64,000 nucleotides of DNA from Phlegmacium glaucopus. Taxonomy: Eukaryota; Basidiomycota; Agaricomycetes; Agaricales; Cortinariaceae. The stretch lies in the NCBI GenBank assembly GCA_015039465.1, contig MU130034.1, positions 1-64,000 on the forward strand, in the 5' to 3' direction. The notes below the pieces were generated by a model. The model saw nothing but the letters and a program-made list of their open reading frames with translations, had not been told where the DNA came from and made no database searches. Of this stretch, positions 53,990-64,000 are shown piece after piece; position 1 is the first letter of the stretch, and each line of letters starts with the position of its first letter. Position numbers and translations under genes: made by a program.

Positions 53990-54686
53990 TCTGACGAAAC
54001 TTCGTGGTGTGTCGCACAGCGACCTCACTGTCATTGTTTGTACATATTTGCCATTACCATCTAGGTCGGAGAACATACGTGGTTTTCCTAGGACATCTCG
54101 GTTCCCTCCTTGATTTTAGTCGGCATTCTGCATCAGTGACATCTTCAAGATCTGCCTTTTTTGGGTTGTGATAGACTTGGGGAGGTTCATCAAGTATGCT
54201 ATCGATCCACAAAGTAGAGTAAGTTTTTGGACACGTTTTGGTCATTCCCCGTGTTATATTCATCTGAATTATTGTAGATCAACAAACATCCACCCTGCAT
54301 TTCATAGATTCATATTCTGAACATATGATAGCATATGATCCGTCACTAGTGCCAATCAGACCTTTTCCTTTGGTCAGCTGTTCACTGCGGCATCATTGCG
54401 GCCGTTCAGCTGGCTGCTGAACTAATAATAATAATATTGGAACCGAGATGCATAGGTCCTATAAATAGTACCCATGGGTGGAGAACCCCCTAGAACCCCC
54501 TGGGGAACCAAAGGCAGTGGGAAAGTCTGTTCGAACTTTGATGCACTACCATCCATCCTTTGGAGGGTCAAAGCGGGATAAGGACTTCAAGCGTTGAAAT
54601 CCGTGTTGTAAAGGGGAAATCCAAATGCAGAGCCATAACCATGGTGAGCCATGACGATTACCGCGAATAAAATCGTCCCCTGATTC

Positions 54687-56860
54687 TTGATCTACCAAGT
54701 TGATGCGACGTCAACTCAGACTGTAACAATTACAAGAGGACATTTATTTTCTCCTCTGAATCGTCTCTTCAACTTTGGGCTCAAACGATCCAGGCACACT
54801 CTCGTACCCCATCTCCTACATTCTAACTTCCCACCATCTGATTCAGAGAGAGCGGCCGTTTGTGATGTTCTTGCAGTTGTTCAGGAAGAGATTGTGCAGC
54901 TCCAACGCAAAACCACGTTCTCACACCAGAGACGCCAAAGGCTTTCCCTATGTACCGAGATCCTCCGTGTCCACAATGCAGTACTTTCCCCCGTCCGGTG
55001 GCTGCCTCCGGAGATTCTAGAACAGATATTTCGACACTGCACTTGGCAATTTACTCCTGGTCAGAATGGTCATTGGCGAGAACTTCCATGGGCCATATCA
55101 CAGGTCTGTCAAACTTGGAGAGCAGTGGCTTTGAACCTACCTTTCTTGTGGAATCGACTACCCATTCACTTGAGAGACAACACACGTGCGAATTTGGATG
55201 CGCTAGCAACCTTTCTGGAAGGACTTTTAGCAAGATCACGCAACGCACCACTCTACCTGTATGTCTACGCGCCATTCAAGGAATACGATTGGCATCCCCT
55301 TATTAACGTTCTCGTGCCTCATTCCGAGAGAATGGAAGAATTAGCAATCGAATCAAGTACAATCACCGTGAACGCCTTCCAAAAAATCAAAGGACGCCTT
55401 CCTTTACTCCGTAAACTTACCTTATCGAAGGTGTCGCAGCCACGCCATGCGAATGCCATGATAATCGATATCTTCCAACATGCCCCTCTTCTGCGCGAAG
55501 TAACTCTCATTCGGATCTACCTATATGAATTAATGATACCCTGGCCGCAGTTGGTATCTTTCAATGGGAACAGAATCAACCGAACCGGGTTGCGGCAGGT
55601 GGTGGCCAACTCTCCGGACCTAAAGCGCCTCGAAGTTACCGGCTACTGTTACGGCGCAGGACCGAAGCTTGCAACGCTCCACAATCTTACCAATCTTAAG
55701 GTCAAGTTGGAGAATCCCGTCATTAGCTCCAACTTTTTCTTCGGCAGTCTGAATCTTCCTGTAGTTGAGGAGATTGAAGTGGAAGAATATCAAGGAAACT
55801 TGATACCCCACCTTACTACTATGTTATCTCGATATCCCACGCGGCCTTCCGTGTTGAGGAAGCTGGTGCTTAGAACCGTCATCCATGAACCTGGCAATTT
55901 AACATCGCTACTAAGGCTCACACTTCAACTTGTGGAACTCGACCTCGAACTGCCGCCTCTTCATGATCTTCTCCAGTTAATCATAAATCGAGAGAGCCCT
56001 CCTTTGGTACCAATGCTGGAAACCTTGATAATTCACGCCAACATTGGAATTTCCCTCCTCTATCCTTCAGTGACTACTCTCGCCCATTCTCGATGTGACA
56101 TTGACAAGGGGTTAGTGGGGGGGTCCTTCCTCCCCGGCAAGAGAAAACAGCTTAGGACCTTTCGCATCATTTTTCCCAACCCAACTTCATGTCATAAGGC
56201 GCAAGCCAAATTAAATGGATGGCTTGAGGACCCCAGGCCTAGTTCAGATCAAACTCAGCATCTCAGTTTATGGAGACATCTGCTTCACGTGGAACTACCT
56301 GAACTCGACTACAAGCCCCCCCCTCTGAAAAGAACATTCGATCTGAAATTTAGTCACAGACTGGATCATCTTTTAGGAGCCATTGAAGATTTCCAGTTAC
56401 ACGATGTTGGAGCTCTTTACGTGAGTAAGATTATTTTTTTAAAAAACATCTTTTAGTTTTTTTTCCCTCATTCATTGTTTGATAGGCGTCGCAACTGCAT
56501 TCGTCCCTGCGCCGTATCAGTGATATACGGCCTAACCAAATACCTGGAGATAATATATACCACTTTCGGACGCGATCTCATAAAATTTTGGACAATTGGG
56601 CGCCGTCCCTACGAAAGGACCTTGTCTTCCTCCAGTGGGTAATGAAGGGAACAATATCTCTGATTTATATTCCTGTGAACGAGGGTGAGCGTCCAGCCTC
56701 ACAAGGATTTTTTTCCCCCCAGTGGTTATTTGAATCTAATGCGTAACTTACTGTATCTGATCCTCTAGCTCTGCGCGAATCCCCTGAAGCTCTGAATATG
56801 GTGTATGGGTTGGATGAAAATTTCCGGCTGGAAGATACATGTGCGACTGCTCATGTTTAG
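54687..56860 (+). CDS. F-box protein (LRR-type, Agaricomycete family), 5' end unresolved
   Basis: Exons ..56420, 56486-56684 and 56769-56860 join in phase. The F-box (VRWLPPEILEQIFRHCTW.., ISQVCQTWRAVALNLPFLW) lies ~110 residues into the long exon and is followed by diverged leucine-rich repeats. These proteins act as substrate adaptors of SCF ubiquitin ligases; targets are unknown and the family is hugely expanded in mushrooms. In-frame codons before 54687 hit TGA at 54681-54683, and no ATG precedes the F-box in this frame. The true start must therefore be an upstream exon or a later splice acceptor, or the gene is 5'-truncated. Confidence 0.82.
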
Positions 56861-58049
56861 TTGCTGCACCCCCGCAGCAACTGGAGGCGCAGGGGAGTAT
56901 CTGTATTTTGGTGGTTTATAACTGTACGATAACTGTAATATTATACGATTTCAGCTGCATCAGAAAAGCGCATTCATTTCTAGCAGCTTGAACGTGAGAC
57001 TGTCTCCTGATATACTTATCACTACCAGCGGTATACCTGGGAGCCGACTGCATTTGCACGATTTGGAACACTGCTGGCATTAAGAGGCAAGGCATTGAAG
57101 AGCACACGGACCAAGCACCTCATAGGATTTGGTATTGATAAATCGGAATGCGTCGTTGTTGCTTGCCTTTCTTACGACTCCGAGAACTAGGTGGGGCTGA
57201 TGTGATAGAAACCGAAAACAAAGCTTCCCCTAGGATGAGATAAGTCATTCAACAGCAACGACCACATTGAGGATTCTGAATCAGAATGTCATGTTGATAT
57301 GCATGTGCCATAGGTTATGTGTAGGACATGGAATGCAAGGGAAGCGGGTCTGTGACGATGATCTCTCCTCTGCAAGTATTTTTGCCCATGATGTTTGCGA
57401 TTTCTCTACTCCCAACCCCCTCCTTCTGGGACAACGACTATAATCCCAACGCAAAAAGAAGGCTTTAGATGTTCAGTTTGGTCCTTCGCCAGTGACGACG
57501 CTTGGCGTTGTACTAAAGTTGATGTTAGCCTCTATCTATCACAGAACAGGGGTAGAGAAGATAAGATGGGTTTGACGCACTTGAATTTTAGTGTCTGTCT
57601 TTAGGCGGAACCATTGAGGGATGGGCCTGTAAGCAAAACGCAATATGATGAGTCCTCGATCTGCTTTAATCTATATTGAAACCATATCGCACCTGTTTTG
57701 TCGTCCAGCTTTAGCAAGAATTCGTTTTGTGCGGAAGGTCTTTTGGGAAGGCTAGATAAAGTATGAGTATGAAACATAATGTCTCCGCGATAAATACAAA
57801 ACTTGCTCACCATTGTTGTCGGCGGCGGGCTGAGGAATTGCTTGATGGATGTTTGTGTTGTGGTGCAAAAATAAGGTTAGCAAGGTGGCGTCAGCTGTAT
57901 AGTTGTTTGTTTTCAGAACCGTGGGAACTATTACGAGAAAAAGGGAGTCTGTGATGCACGTGATACGCGCAGCGATCGTGTCTTCTGAATCGTGTCCACC
58001 AGTGACCGCGTCAACTTGAATCGTTGCCTTATTCCAATTCGTCGAGAAA
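56861..58049. other. Intergenic spacer, no gene recognised
   Basis: Short frames only (57395-57604 is the longest on the plus strand). It includes the promoter of the FKBP gene. Confidence 0.5.
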
Positions 58050-58712
58050 ATGAAAATCTTCTGCTGGCTATCATGTATTCTCGTCGCTGCTGTTGCTGTT
58101 GCTGCAGAAGATGCCAAAGTACCCCCAACAGAGCTACAAATTGAAACGACATTCAAACCAGAGGAGTGTCCCAACCAGGCTAAGAAGGGAGACCGTATTG
58201 AGGTTCACTATGTAAGTCGTTATAGAGAGACCGCGATACTCGTATGGCCCTTAACAGAGGAAATTCTAGACAGGAACTCTTTTTACCAATGGAAACAAAT
58301 TCGACTCTAGGTGTGTGTGAATATCACCACGTACAGAGCTTCCGCTTACTGTCAACATTGTCAGTCTTGACCGCGGCCAACCTCTTCCTTTGACACGTAA
58401 GAACACTAATTTGTAACTCTGGAAATGCCTTGCTTACTTGCTCTCGCCTTTGCAGTCGGTGTGGGCCAAGTCATCTCAGGCTGGGACCAAGGACTCGTCG
58501 GCATGTGCCTCCATGAGAAGCGCACCCTGACCATCCCTTCGAATATGGCATACGGTATGCAGTATCATTCCACTTCTACCTCCCTAGGATTCTGAACATT
58601 TATTGGATCGACAGGCTCACGTGGGTTTGGAAATGTCATCCCAGCCAACTCTGCCCTCGTATTTACGGTTGAGCTGGTTGGTTTGAAGCCTGTGGTTCAC
58701 GAAGAACTCTGA
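58050..58712 (+). CDS. FKBP2: ER-resident FKBP-type peptidyl-prolyl isomerase (FKBP2/FKBP13-like)
   Basis: Five exons (58050-58211, 58270-58310, 58365-58396, 58456-58554, 58615-58712) give 143 residues. Residues 1-19 are a signal peptide ([19 protein letters not shown]). One FKBP domain follows: [77 protein letters not shown]. The Asp, Trp, Tyr and Phe residues of the rapamycin/FK506 pocket are present. The C-terminus HEEL is an ER-retrieval signal of the HDEL type. It catalyses prolyl cis-trans isomerisation during folding in the ER lumen. The spacing of very small exons is typical of basidiomycete genes. Confidence 0.95.
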
Positions 58713-59059
58713 ATTTTGCACATCCTCTTTGTACTCTTTTGCAAAATATCAGGAACGTTATGGGTTGTAATCATGTATCCACACATGTCGATTGTTGTTC
58801 AGCATCATCCAGAACAGGCGCCTGCCACGCATTTAACATTCAATCTGAGTCCGAGCTGAAAAATATCATGAGCACCCTTCGCCCCAGAGTTTGATGCCTG
58901 CCCGGCAAAACGATGGTTACTTTGTTACACACGAAAGGGAAGATCATATTCAAAAATCGGTATACATGCAAAACGGTGTCCACTGGTGGAATATGTAAGT
59001 ACATTTTTCTTTTTAAGTCAGTTCTCGGTATCTTGTTTTCCGAGGGCAGCATCTCACCC

Positions 59060-60043
59060 TCACGACACGATTAGCTTCAGATTTTCCAGTCCTTCACCGA
59101 CTCTCGCAAGTCCCCTAAACCACACCTTGTCTAATAAGAAGTCCACGCGCCTCACACCTTCATTTCTTATCATAGTCGTGGAACCCATCGCCTTACACCT
59201 TTTAGTATAAGCCCTTGAAATGGCACGCTCTTGCGGAGGAGTCAGCGCCGCCCAATCATATTGTGTTATACCCAAGTGCAGAGAATTATGAATTCCACTC
59301 AATACGTCCCCGAGTGTAATAGGAGGTGCCGCAGTCGGATAGGTGTTAGCCGATCTGTACGGATTGGGGTTGTATTGTAGGATAATAGGCCAATTGGGAA
59401 TGATATCACATTGCATCTGTAATTGGTAGATCGGGGGATGCGTAGCCGGTTGTGCGAGTTCTTCAGATGTGAGCAATACCGTTTGGTTGTTGCCTACGTA
59501 TCGCATTGGTGCGAAGTGTGGGAGGGAAAGATTAAAAATGAAATCAGAACGAGGCATTTCTGCATTTAACCAAGGATGGATAGTGATTTGTGGCAAGAGT
59601 GGTGGAGCGACGTATGGTGAGTAAGGCAGTGGAGGCGGCCAATATCCATCCAACCCCACCGGTTGTTGAAATGGAGAGGCACCAAAAGATCGCGTTTGTT
59701 GACGCTGGTAGCCCTGGAGAGGAGCGTTCAGCCATGCAGTTGTTGCATCAGTGGCTGGCCCATCCCCATGCCATGATGGTCTGCGCCCTCTGCCCCATGG
59801 ATCCGGTGGATACCCGGTATCATCTTGAGATCCTGGGAATGGTATTTGGCTGGTCGCGTACGGCGTAGCAAGAGGTACATATCCAGGGTTGGGGGAAGGT
59901 GGAAGTGAAGCATTTCGAGCATAAGGAGAGCCGCTGAGAGATATATTAGGGATAAATGGAGAGAATGTTTGGTCGTAAATTGGACCAAGATAAGGACTGT
60001 TGCGATAGTTGATCTGTGGCGTGTATACGAAAGTTGAAGTCAT
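59060..60043 (-). CDS. DUF6699-domain protein
   Basis: A single exon of 327 residues, starting at the ATG at 60043. The first ~150 residues are Pro/Tyr/Ser-rich and disordered. The C-terminal ~170 residues match the basidiomycete DUF6699 pattern: ITIHPWLNA, FNLSLPHFAP, TSEELAQPATHPPI, ITLGDVLSGIHNSLHL, GVRRVDFLLDKVWFRGLAR. The function is unknown; the family is expanded in Agaricomycetes. Its promoter lies in 60044-60540. Confidence 0.88.
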   Translation of the reverse strand: MTSTFVYTPQINYRNSPYLGPIYDQTFSPFIPNISLSGSPYARNASLPPSPNPGYVPLATPYATSQIPFPGSQDDTGYPPDPWGRGRRPSWHGDGPATDATTAWLNAPLQGYQRQQTRSFGASPFQQPVGLDGYWPPPLPYSPYVAPPLLPQITIHPWLNAEMPRSDFIFNLSLPHFAPMRYVGNNQTVLLTSEELAQPATHPPIYQLQMQCDIIPNWPIILQYNPNPYRSANTYPTAAPPITLGDVLSGIHNSLHLGITQYDWAALTPPQERAISRAYTKRCKAMGSTTMIRNEGVRRVDFLLDKVWFRGLARVGEGLENLKLIVS

Positions 60044-60689
60044 CGCAGGAATTTATCGGTGGGTTAGATTGTTCAAATATGTCTTCTCCAAAGTGGCAGA
60101 TCGGTAAGCGTCAATAAATGTCTTTTCCCCGTATGTCTGGTTTCTTGAAGAGAGTTGGATTAGAATCTGAATAGACAAATGAATCGCCTCCAAATCGGCA
60201 GGGCTGATTCGAAGCGATTTATAAGTGATTCTGCGAGGTCCGATTCATGCAAATATGATCTTGATGAGCGTAGGTGAATAAGACTCAGAGAAGGACTGAA
60301 AGGAATTAGGGATCGTCACGGCTCCGGGCGCTATTTCTGGATTGAGATGGGCGCTGGATCAGAAAGAGCTCGATTTGGACAATTAGACCTCAGATAACCA
60401 AACTCGTTGAATTGGATTGGAAAAAAAAAGAGAATGCTCTCAGGATTATCTCTGATAGTTATCGGTTACGGTTGTGCTGACCCAAAGTGGCTGAAGCTTC
60501 GAGAAGACAAAGAAGTTAGCATTGAGTTATGTCGAATGATTTACAACGTGCCGAGCGGGCCGAAGGTCATGTGATGTCGCCCTCGTCGTCCTTTCAAGTT
60601 TCCACCCAGCAGCTCTGTGAACACGAAACACACTGAGCAGTGGATTGATGGGATTGACAGGCAAACATGCAAAAACAGAGTGGTGTGTT

Positions 60690-60880
60690 GGAATTTATTG
60701 AACTCAGTGATTAAGTAGTTGAAAATATGATTCACGTTTGGCCAGCGTGGGTCAAGCGCCTTGCAAACGAGTAAGTAAAACGGTACAGTACTGCTACTAC
60801 TCATATCCTATTGTGCTTACTAATCATTCCTAATCGGGAAGAGCTATTCTGATGCTCGAAAATATTCAACATGGTGGCCC
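60690..60880. repeat. Dispersed repeat fragment, copy B (partner 25125-25330)
   Basis: Aligns with 25125-25330, including GTAAAACGGTACAGTACTGC at 60773-60792 and the flanking ~150 bp. It is more GC-rich than copy A; the substitutions are mostly C/T and G/A. Confidence 0.7.
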
Positions 60881-61134
60881 CCAAAAACAGCTTGCTCTGG
60901 ATGTTCCTATTAGCATTATGTAGCTGTCAGTATTTTTTGGGGTCCCAGGATTTTAGTCCATGACCCGAGCCTGCTGAGGGCTTAGAAAATAATTCTAGTA
61001 TCACTTTAAACACACATTTCCTGCTACTAGACAGTATTTCTGCCCTTGTACCATCATAATATAGCTAAATACAGTTCATATTTGCCTTTTGGACAAGGTT
61101 ATTTATGTTTTTAAGGTTTACTTTACCCTCCCTG

Positions 61135-61240
61135 GGTTAATCCATATGGAATCCATACAATGGGGGTGGATTCCATTGAATGGGGGGGTGGAATCCATGA
61201 AACAGGGATGGATTCCATGGAATGTGCACATGGAATGACT
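61135..61240. repeat. GGATTCCAT/ATGGAATCC cluster
   Basis: Six to seven inverted and direct copies of a TGGAATCCAT-like word, reminiscent of transposon subterminal repeats. No ends identified. Confidence 0.5.
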
Positions 61241-61250
61241 TAAACTCACT

Positions 61251-61825
61251 TAGTGATGCCAAAGTTCAGTTCAGTTCAGTTCAGTAGCATCTTTTGCTGA
61301 ACTGAGAACTGAACTGTTAAAGAACTGGTTCGAACTGAACTGAACTGAAGAACTGTTATAAATTTTATGTTTTACCTATTATTGGGAATTTTATGGTCCA
61401 AGGACCATCCTTAGGCCTTAGGCACTTAATTTCTACTCATATATGATCTCAGGACCCCTTGAGGATATATAACACCACTGATTTGTAATTATGTTCCAAA
61501 ATGGATAATGCTAATATATGACATAATCACACCATATACCAAGCCTGGCCATTATCTCCTTCCTCAGTCATTGTTTCAGTCCCAAAAGAACTTCCAAATC
61601 ATTTGTACATCACTGAAAAACTAATTTCCAGGAAACATAGACCAATATATGGGAATTTCTCACCCTTCCAGGACCTAGCAGTTCAGCAGTTCAGTTCAGT
61701 TCGAACTGGATGAACTGCCAATCCTCCAAATGCCTGAACTGAACTGAACTTTTCAGTTCAGTTCAGTTCAGTTCAGTCAGTTCAGGTTCAGTGAGTCAGT
61801 TCAGAACTGAACTTTGGCAACACTA
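61251..61825. mobile_element. hAT-type MITE with AGTTC subterminal arrays
   Basis: A 575-bp element with inverted ends TAGTGATGCCAAAGTTCAG and CTGAACTTTGGCAACACTA. Tandem AGTTC/GAACT pentamers lie inside both ends, and there is no coding capacity. It is flanked by a perfect 8-bp target duplication, AACTCACT (61243-61250 and 61826-61833). Confidence 0.94.
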
Positions 61826-61859
61826 AACTCACTTATGCTGGCAAATTTACACAGGTTTA

Positions 61860-62160
61860 AACAGCTGGGGCCAGAGCATGGCCGCATTAGGCAAGCCAGG
61901 GTTCAATTGGGGTTTGCTCACTCCCCTTGCTCGCTCCCCCCATAGAGCTGCCCCTTATCCAGCCCTTTCCCCTCCCCTCTCTCTCTCTCTAATTAGAGAA
62001 TGCCCTGTATATGTATATAGATAGACAGTGGACCTGCAACCTGCAGGGTTTTTTGTGTTCCCAAGAATGTAGGGCTGGAAATGATGCACAGCCACATCAT
62101 TGCTGCCTTCATGAGTCGCTCTCGGTAGCAACAACCTTCCTTGTGAGTTCCTATTATTCA
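61860..62160 (+). repeat. Possible tRNA-derived SINE-like fragment
   Basis: A B-box-like GGGTTCAATTGGGG at ~61899 follows a weak A-box-like TGGCCGCATTAGG. Then come a CT-rich stretch (61970-61992) and a conserved-looking 3' part. The boxes miss consensus positions and no target duplication was found. Confidence 0.25.
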
Positions 62161-63000
62161 TGGGATGCAAGCAGAGTATGCTAACCTACCCACATTCAAC
62201 TCAACCAGCAACTCCAGTATGGGTGAGCCCCACAGTTGCTCCTCCTCTCCCCAGGACTAATGGGAATGGACCGGAAACAATTCCAACTTTACACCACCAA
62301 TCTCCTCGCTTTGCCACCTGGACCACACAATCTCCAATGGCCACCACCTGAAGTTTGTCTCTTCCACCCCCCAATTCTTGCATCATATCGCCTTCACCTA
62401 CAATCCTGGTTATCTCAGATCTACTGCCAATGCACTACCAACAACATCACCACTTTTGAGCAAATCCAAATATTCCTTGGCTCTTGTTTGTTGCCACCAT
62501 CACTAGCGCTCCTTATTGGTCATTAAATGAAGAAGGCCATCTTGTAATGTACAGTGACATTGCTCATTGCTGCCGTTGCATCAGCTACAATGTCTCCCTC
62601 TATTTCTTTTCTATGCCTGTATGTTCTTTCTTCAATTCCTTGCTTCCAGCTTTCTTATTTTTGCATCAAAGATATCTTTTTTACCTAAGCCTAACAATTT
62701 GCTTGTGAACATTGATACCTTCCTGGAAGTGCTCCTTGGCAGAAAGAGCCAGGTTTAGTTTAATTAAATAATGAATGTAATGTACTTCCTCAGTGTATAC
62801 TCAATACTAAGATGAGAGTAGAGTAAATATACAGTAGCTTGAGTCTCCTGTTGACTGAAAGACAGAGAAAAGAGGGAAAACAGCATTAATGTTACAGTTT
62901 ATGCTGCTTCTTGCTCACATGAGTTTGACTGGTCCTTGCCCATATCAAGTTCAAAAGGTTGGTTATGTTCTTGTCAGCATCAGGGTACTCCTCAAGGAAA
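62160..63000. other. No gene recognised
   Basis: Frames at 62236-62526 and 62484-62708 have no recognised domain. The stretch lies between repeat relics. Confidence 0.45.
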
Positions 63001-63021
63001 CAAGTGTCGCTCTGACCTAGC

Positions 63022-64000
63022 CTATATCCACATGATCATATTAACAATTGGTTTCAAATTGAAAACCAGTGAGGGGGTTCCATACCTTTCATACTCTTCA
63101 AACACAATCTGCCATTGAGATCTTTTACTTCCAGTGACTGTCCTCATCACACCGGTATACCAATGTTTGGGCCAGTATTTCAGCACACACTTTGTTACAG
63201 GATCAACCTCTTGCCATTGCTTTATTGCTCTCATTTACACACTGGGACTGTGGCCTAAATCAGGGATGGAGACTCCAGAGATAGGAAGTGTGGATGGAAC
63301 ACCTGAGGTAGCCCCTGAGTTGGGTAGGATTGATTGGTGAAGATTTATGGAAGACGGGATCAATGCAGGTAGTGAAGGGATCTGGACATGATTGGTTTGA
63401 GGGGATTGATGGTAAGATATGTGCATTGATGGCAATTGGTGAATACTAAGCACTGGCATCTCATGACCAGCACAGGAGACTGTATTGGAGGACTCTGCTG
63501 TGACCGATGCAATGGTTGACATGATGTCATCAAGTTTCTCATCTATATGGCCGATGCTATGCTTCAACCTGTAAAATTCCTCTCTAGTTACAGGCTCAAG
63601 AGCAAGGTCATCACCCATTAAAATCTTCTCAGGATCCAGAGGAATTAGATGAAGAGTGTCTCCATGGCCTGACTCATAGCTTTGAAGGGAGTCAACCAGG
63701 TACTTGATCAGTGTATCCACCTGGATGATTATTAATTCTCAGCGTAAGTATACTCACTATTTTCAGATGCCATACATGTTCTCCAATTGCCCAGCCACCC
63801 CACCACCTTATCTGGCTCAATGACCACCACATGCCAATTGGTGCAAACATAAATCGGTATTGTGCACCACCTTGCTGGAAGCAATGAGTAGTGTAATGTT
63901 TCATGATCGGAAAATTTGGCAAGCAAGATCTGAAGCGCAGTGTAGCTCATACCTCGTTTGATGTGAATTACTCCATTAGGAGCAATATAAGGAAAGCAAA
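63022..64000 (-). pseudogene. Unrecognised transposon-associated ORF, broken, running off the right edge
   Basis: The minus strand is open from base 64000 (APNGVIHIKRGMSYTALQI, LLPARWCTIPIYVCTNW) to ~63765. It resumes after an intron-like gap at 63720-63238 (LIKYLVDSLQSYESGHGDTL, EPVTREEFYRLKHSIGHIDE, then Ser/Pro-rich), and after an in-frame TAA at 63237-63235 continues in the same frame to 63022 (AIKQWQEVDPVTKCVLKYW). The gap does not join in phase with an obvious splice pair. No known domain is recognised. Confidence 0.45.

Noticed and set aside
53588..54076. Longer N-terminus for GET1 starting upstream of 53989
   Set aside because: The extra residues lack any resemblance to the family, whereas MSLLITIF starts directly at the first membrane helix.
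57752..58174. 140-codon minus-strand frame over the FKBP first exon
   Set aside because: It lies opposite the FKBP signal peptide and promoter, with no homology or introns.

Overview
The window reads as nuclear DNA of a basidiomycete fungus, most likely an Agaricomycete. Host genes have many short introns (44-75 bp, GT..AG). The gene set includes an LRR-type F-box protein, a DUF6699 protein, a fungal wax-synthase-like MBOAT and an APH-fold kinase. The mobile elements (Plavaka, KDZ with CxC5/CxC6 cysteine clusters, Ty3/gypsy gag with zinc knuckle, hAT) are typical of that class. No species is claimed.

Layout. 1-9.6 kb is a gene island. It holds a tandem segmental duplication (a 3' fragment of an APH kinase plus a broken NKAP 3' end, repeated 3124 bp further on), a wax-synthase-like gene, an intact APH kinase, NKAP (three exons, minus strand), a decayed copy of a single-pass membrane protein gene, and the intact three-exon paralogue. 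9.7-25.6 kb is repeat-rich: three solo LTRs in the window (two here, one at 25.7 kb), two hAT-type MITEs (one an almost perfect hairpin), minisatellites, a KDZ-like non-autonomous element, a decayed hAT transposase gene, and a 4.7-kb LTR element that keeps gag and part of the protease but lacks RT/IN. In place of pol it carries a spliced gene on the opposite strand, coding for a zinc-cluster, NLS and coiled-coil protein.

26,252-48,910 is one giant nested mosaic. A Plavaka-type DNA transposon (about 8.3 kb once nested inserts are subtracted) has matching termini. It carried three genes: a METTL16-like methyltransferase relic, an unnamed TE-associated gene (called gene X here) and the Plavaka transposase. 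It was hit by a 6.4-kb gag-only LTR element and by two nearly identical 4-kb KDZ elements in opposite orientation. The 8-bp target duplications of the two KDZ copies are cross-paired, and both interrupted host reading frames rejoin if the segment 33,021-42,499 is flipped. This shows that the segment was inverted by recombination between the two KDZ copies.

49.8-60.0 kb is a normal gene island: malate synthase, GET1, an F-box protein, an ER FKBP (C-terminal HEEL) and a DUF6699 protein. 60.5-64 kb returns to repeats: a third hAT MITE with a perfect 8-bp TSD, a dispersed fragment, and a broken TE-associated ORF running off the right edge. The host genes do not form one pathway. The strongest biology in the window is the layered transposon history and two unusual accessory genes carried by mobile elements.
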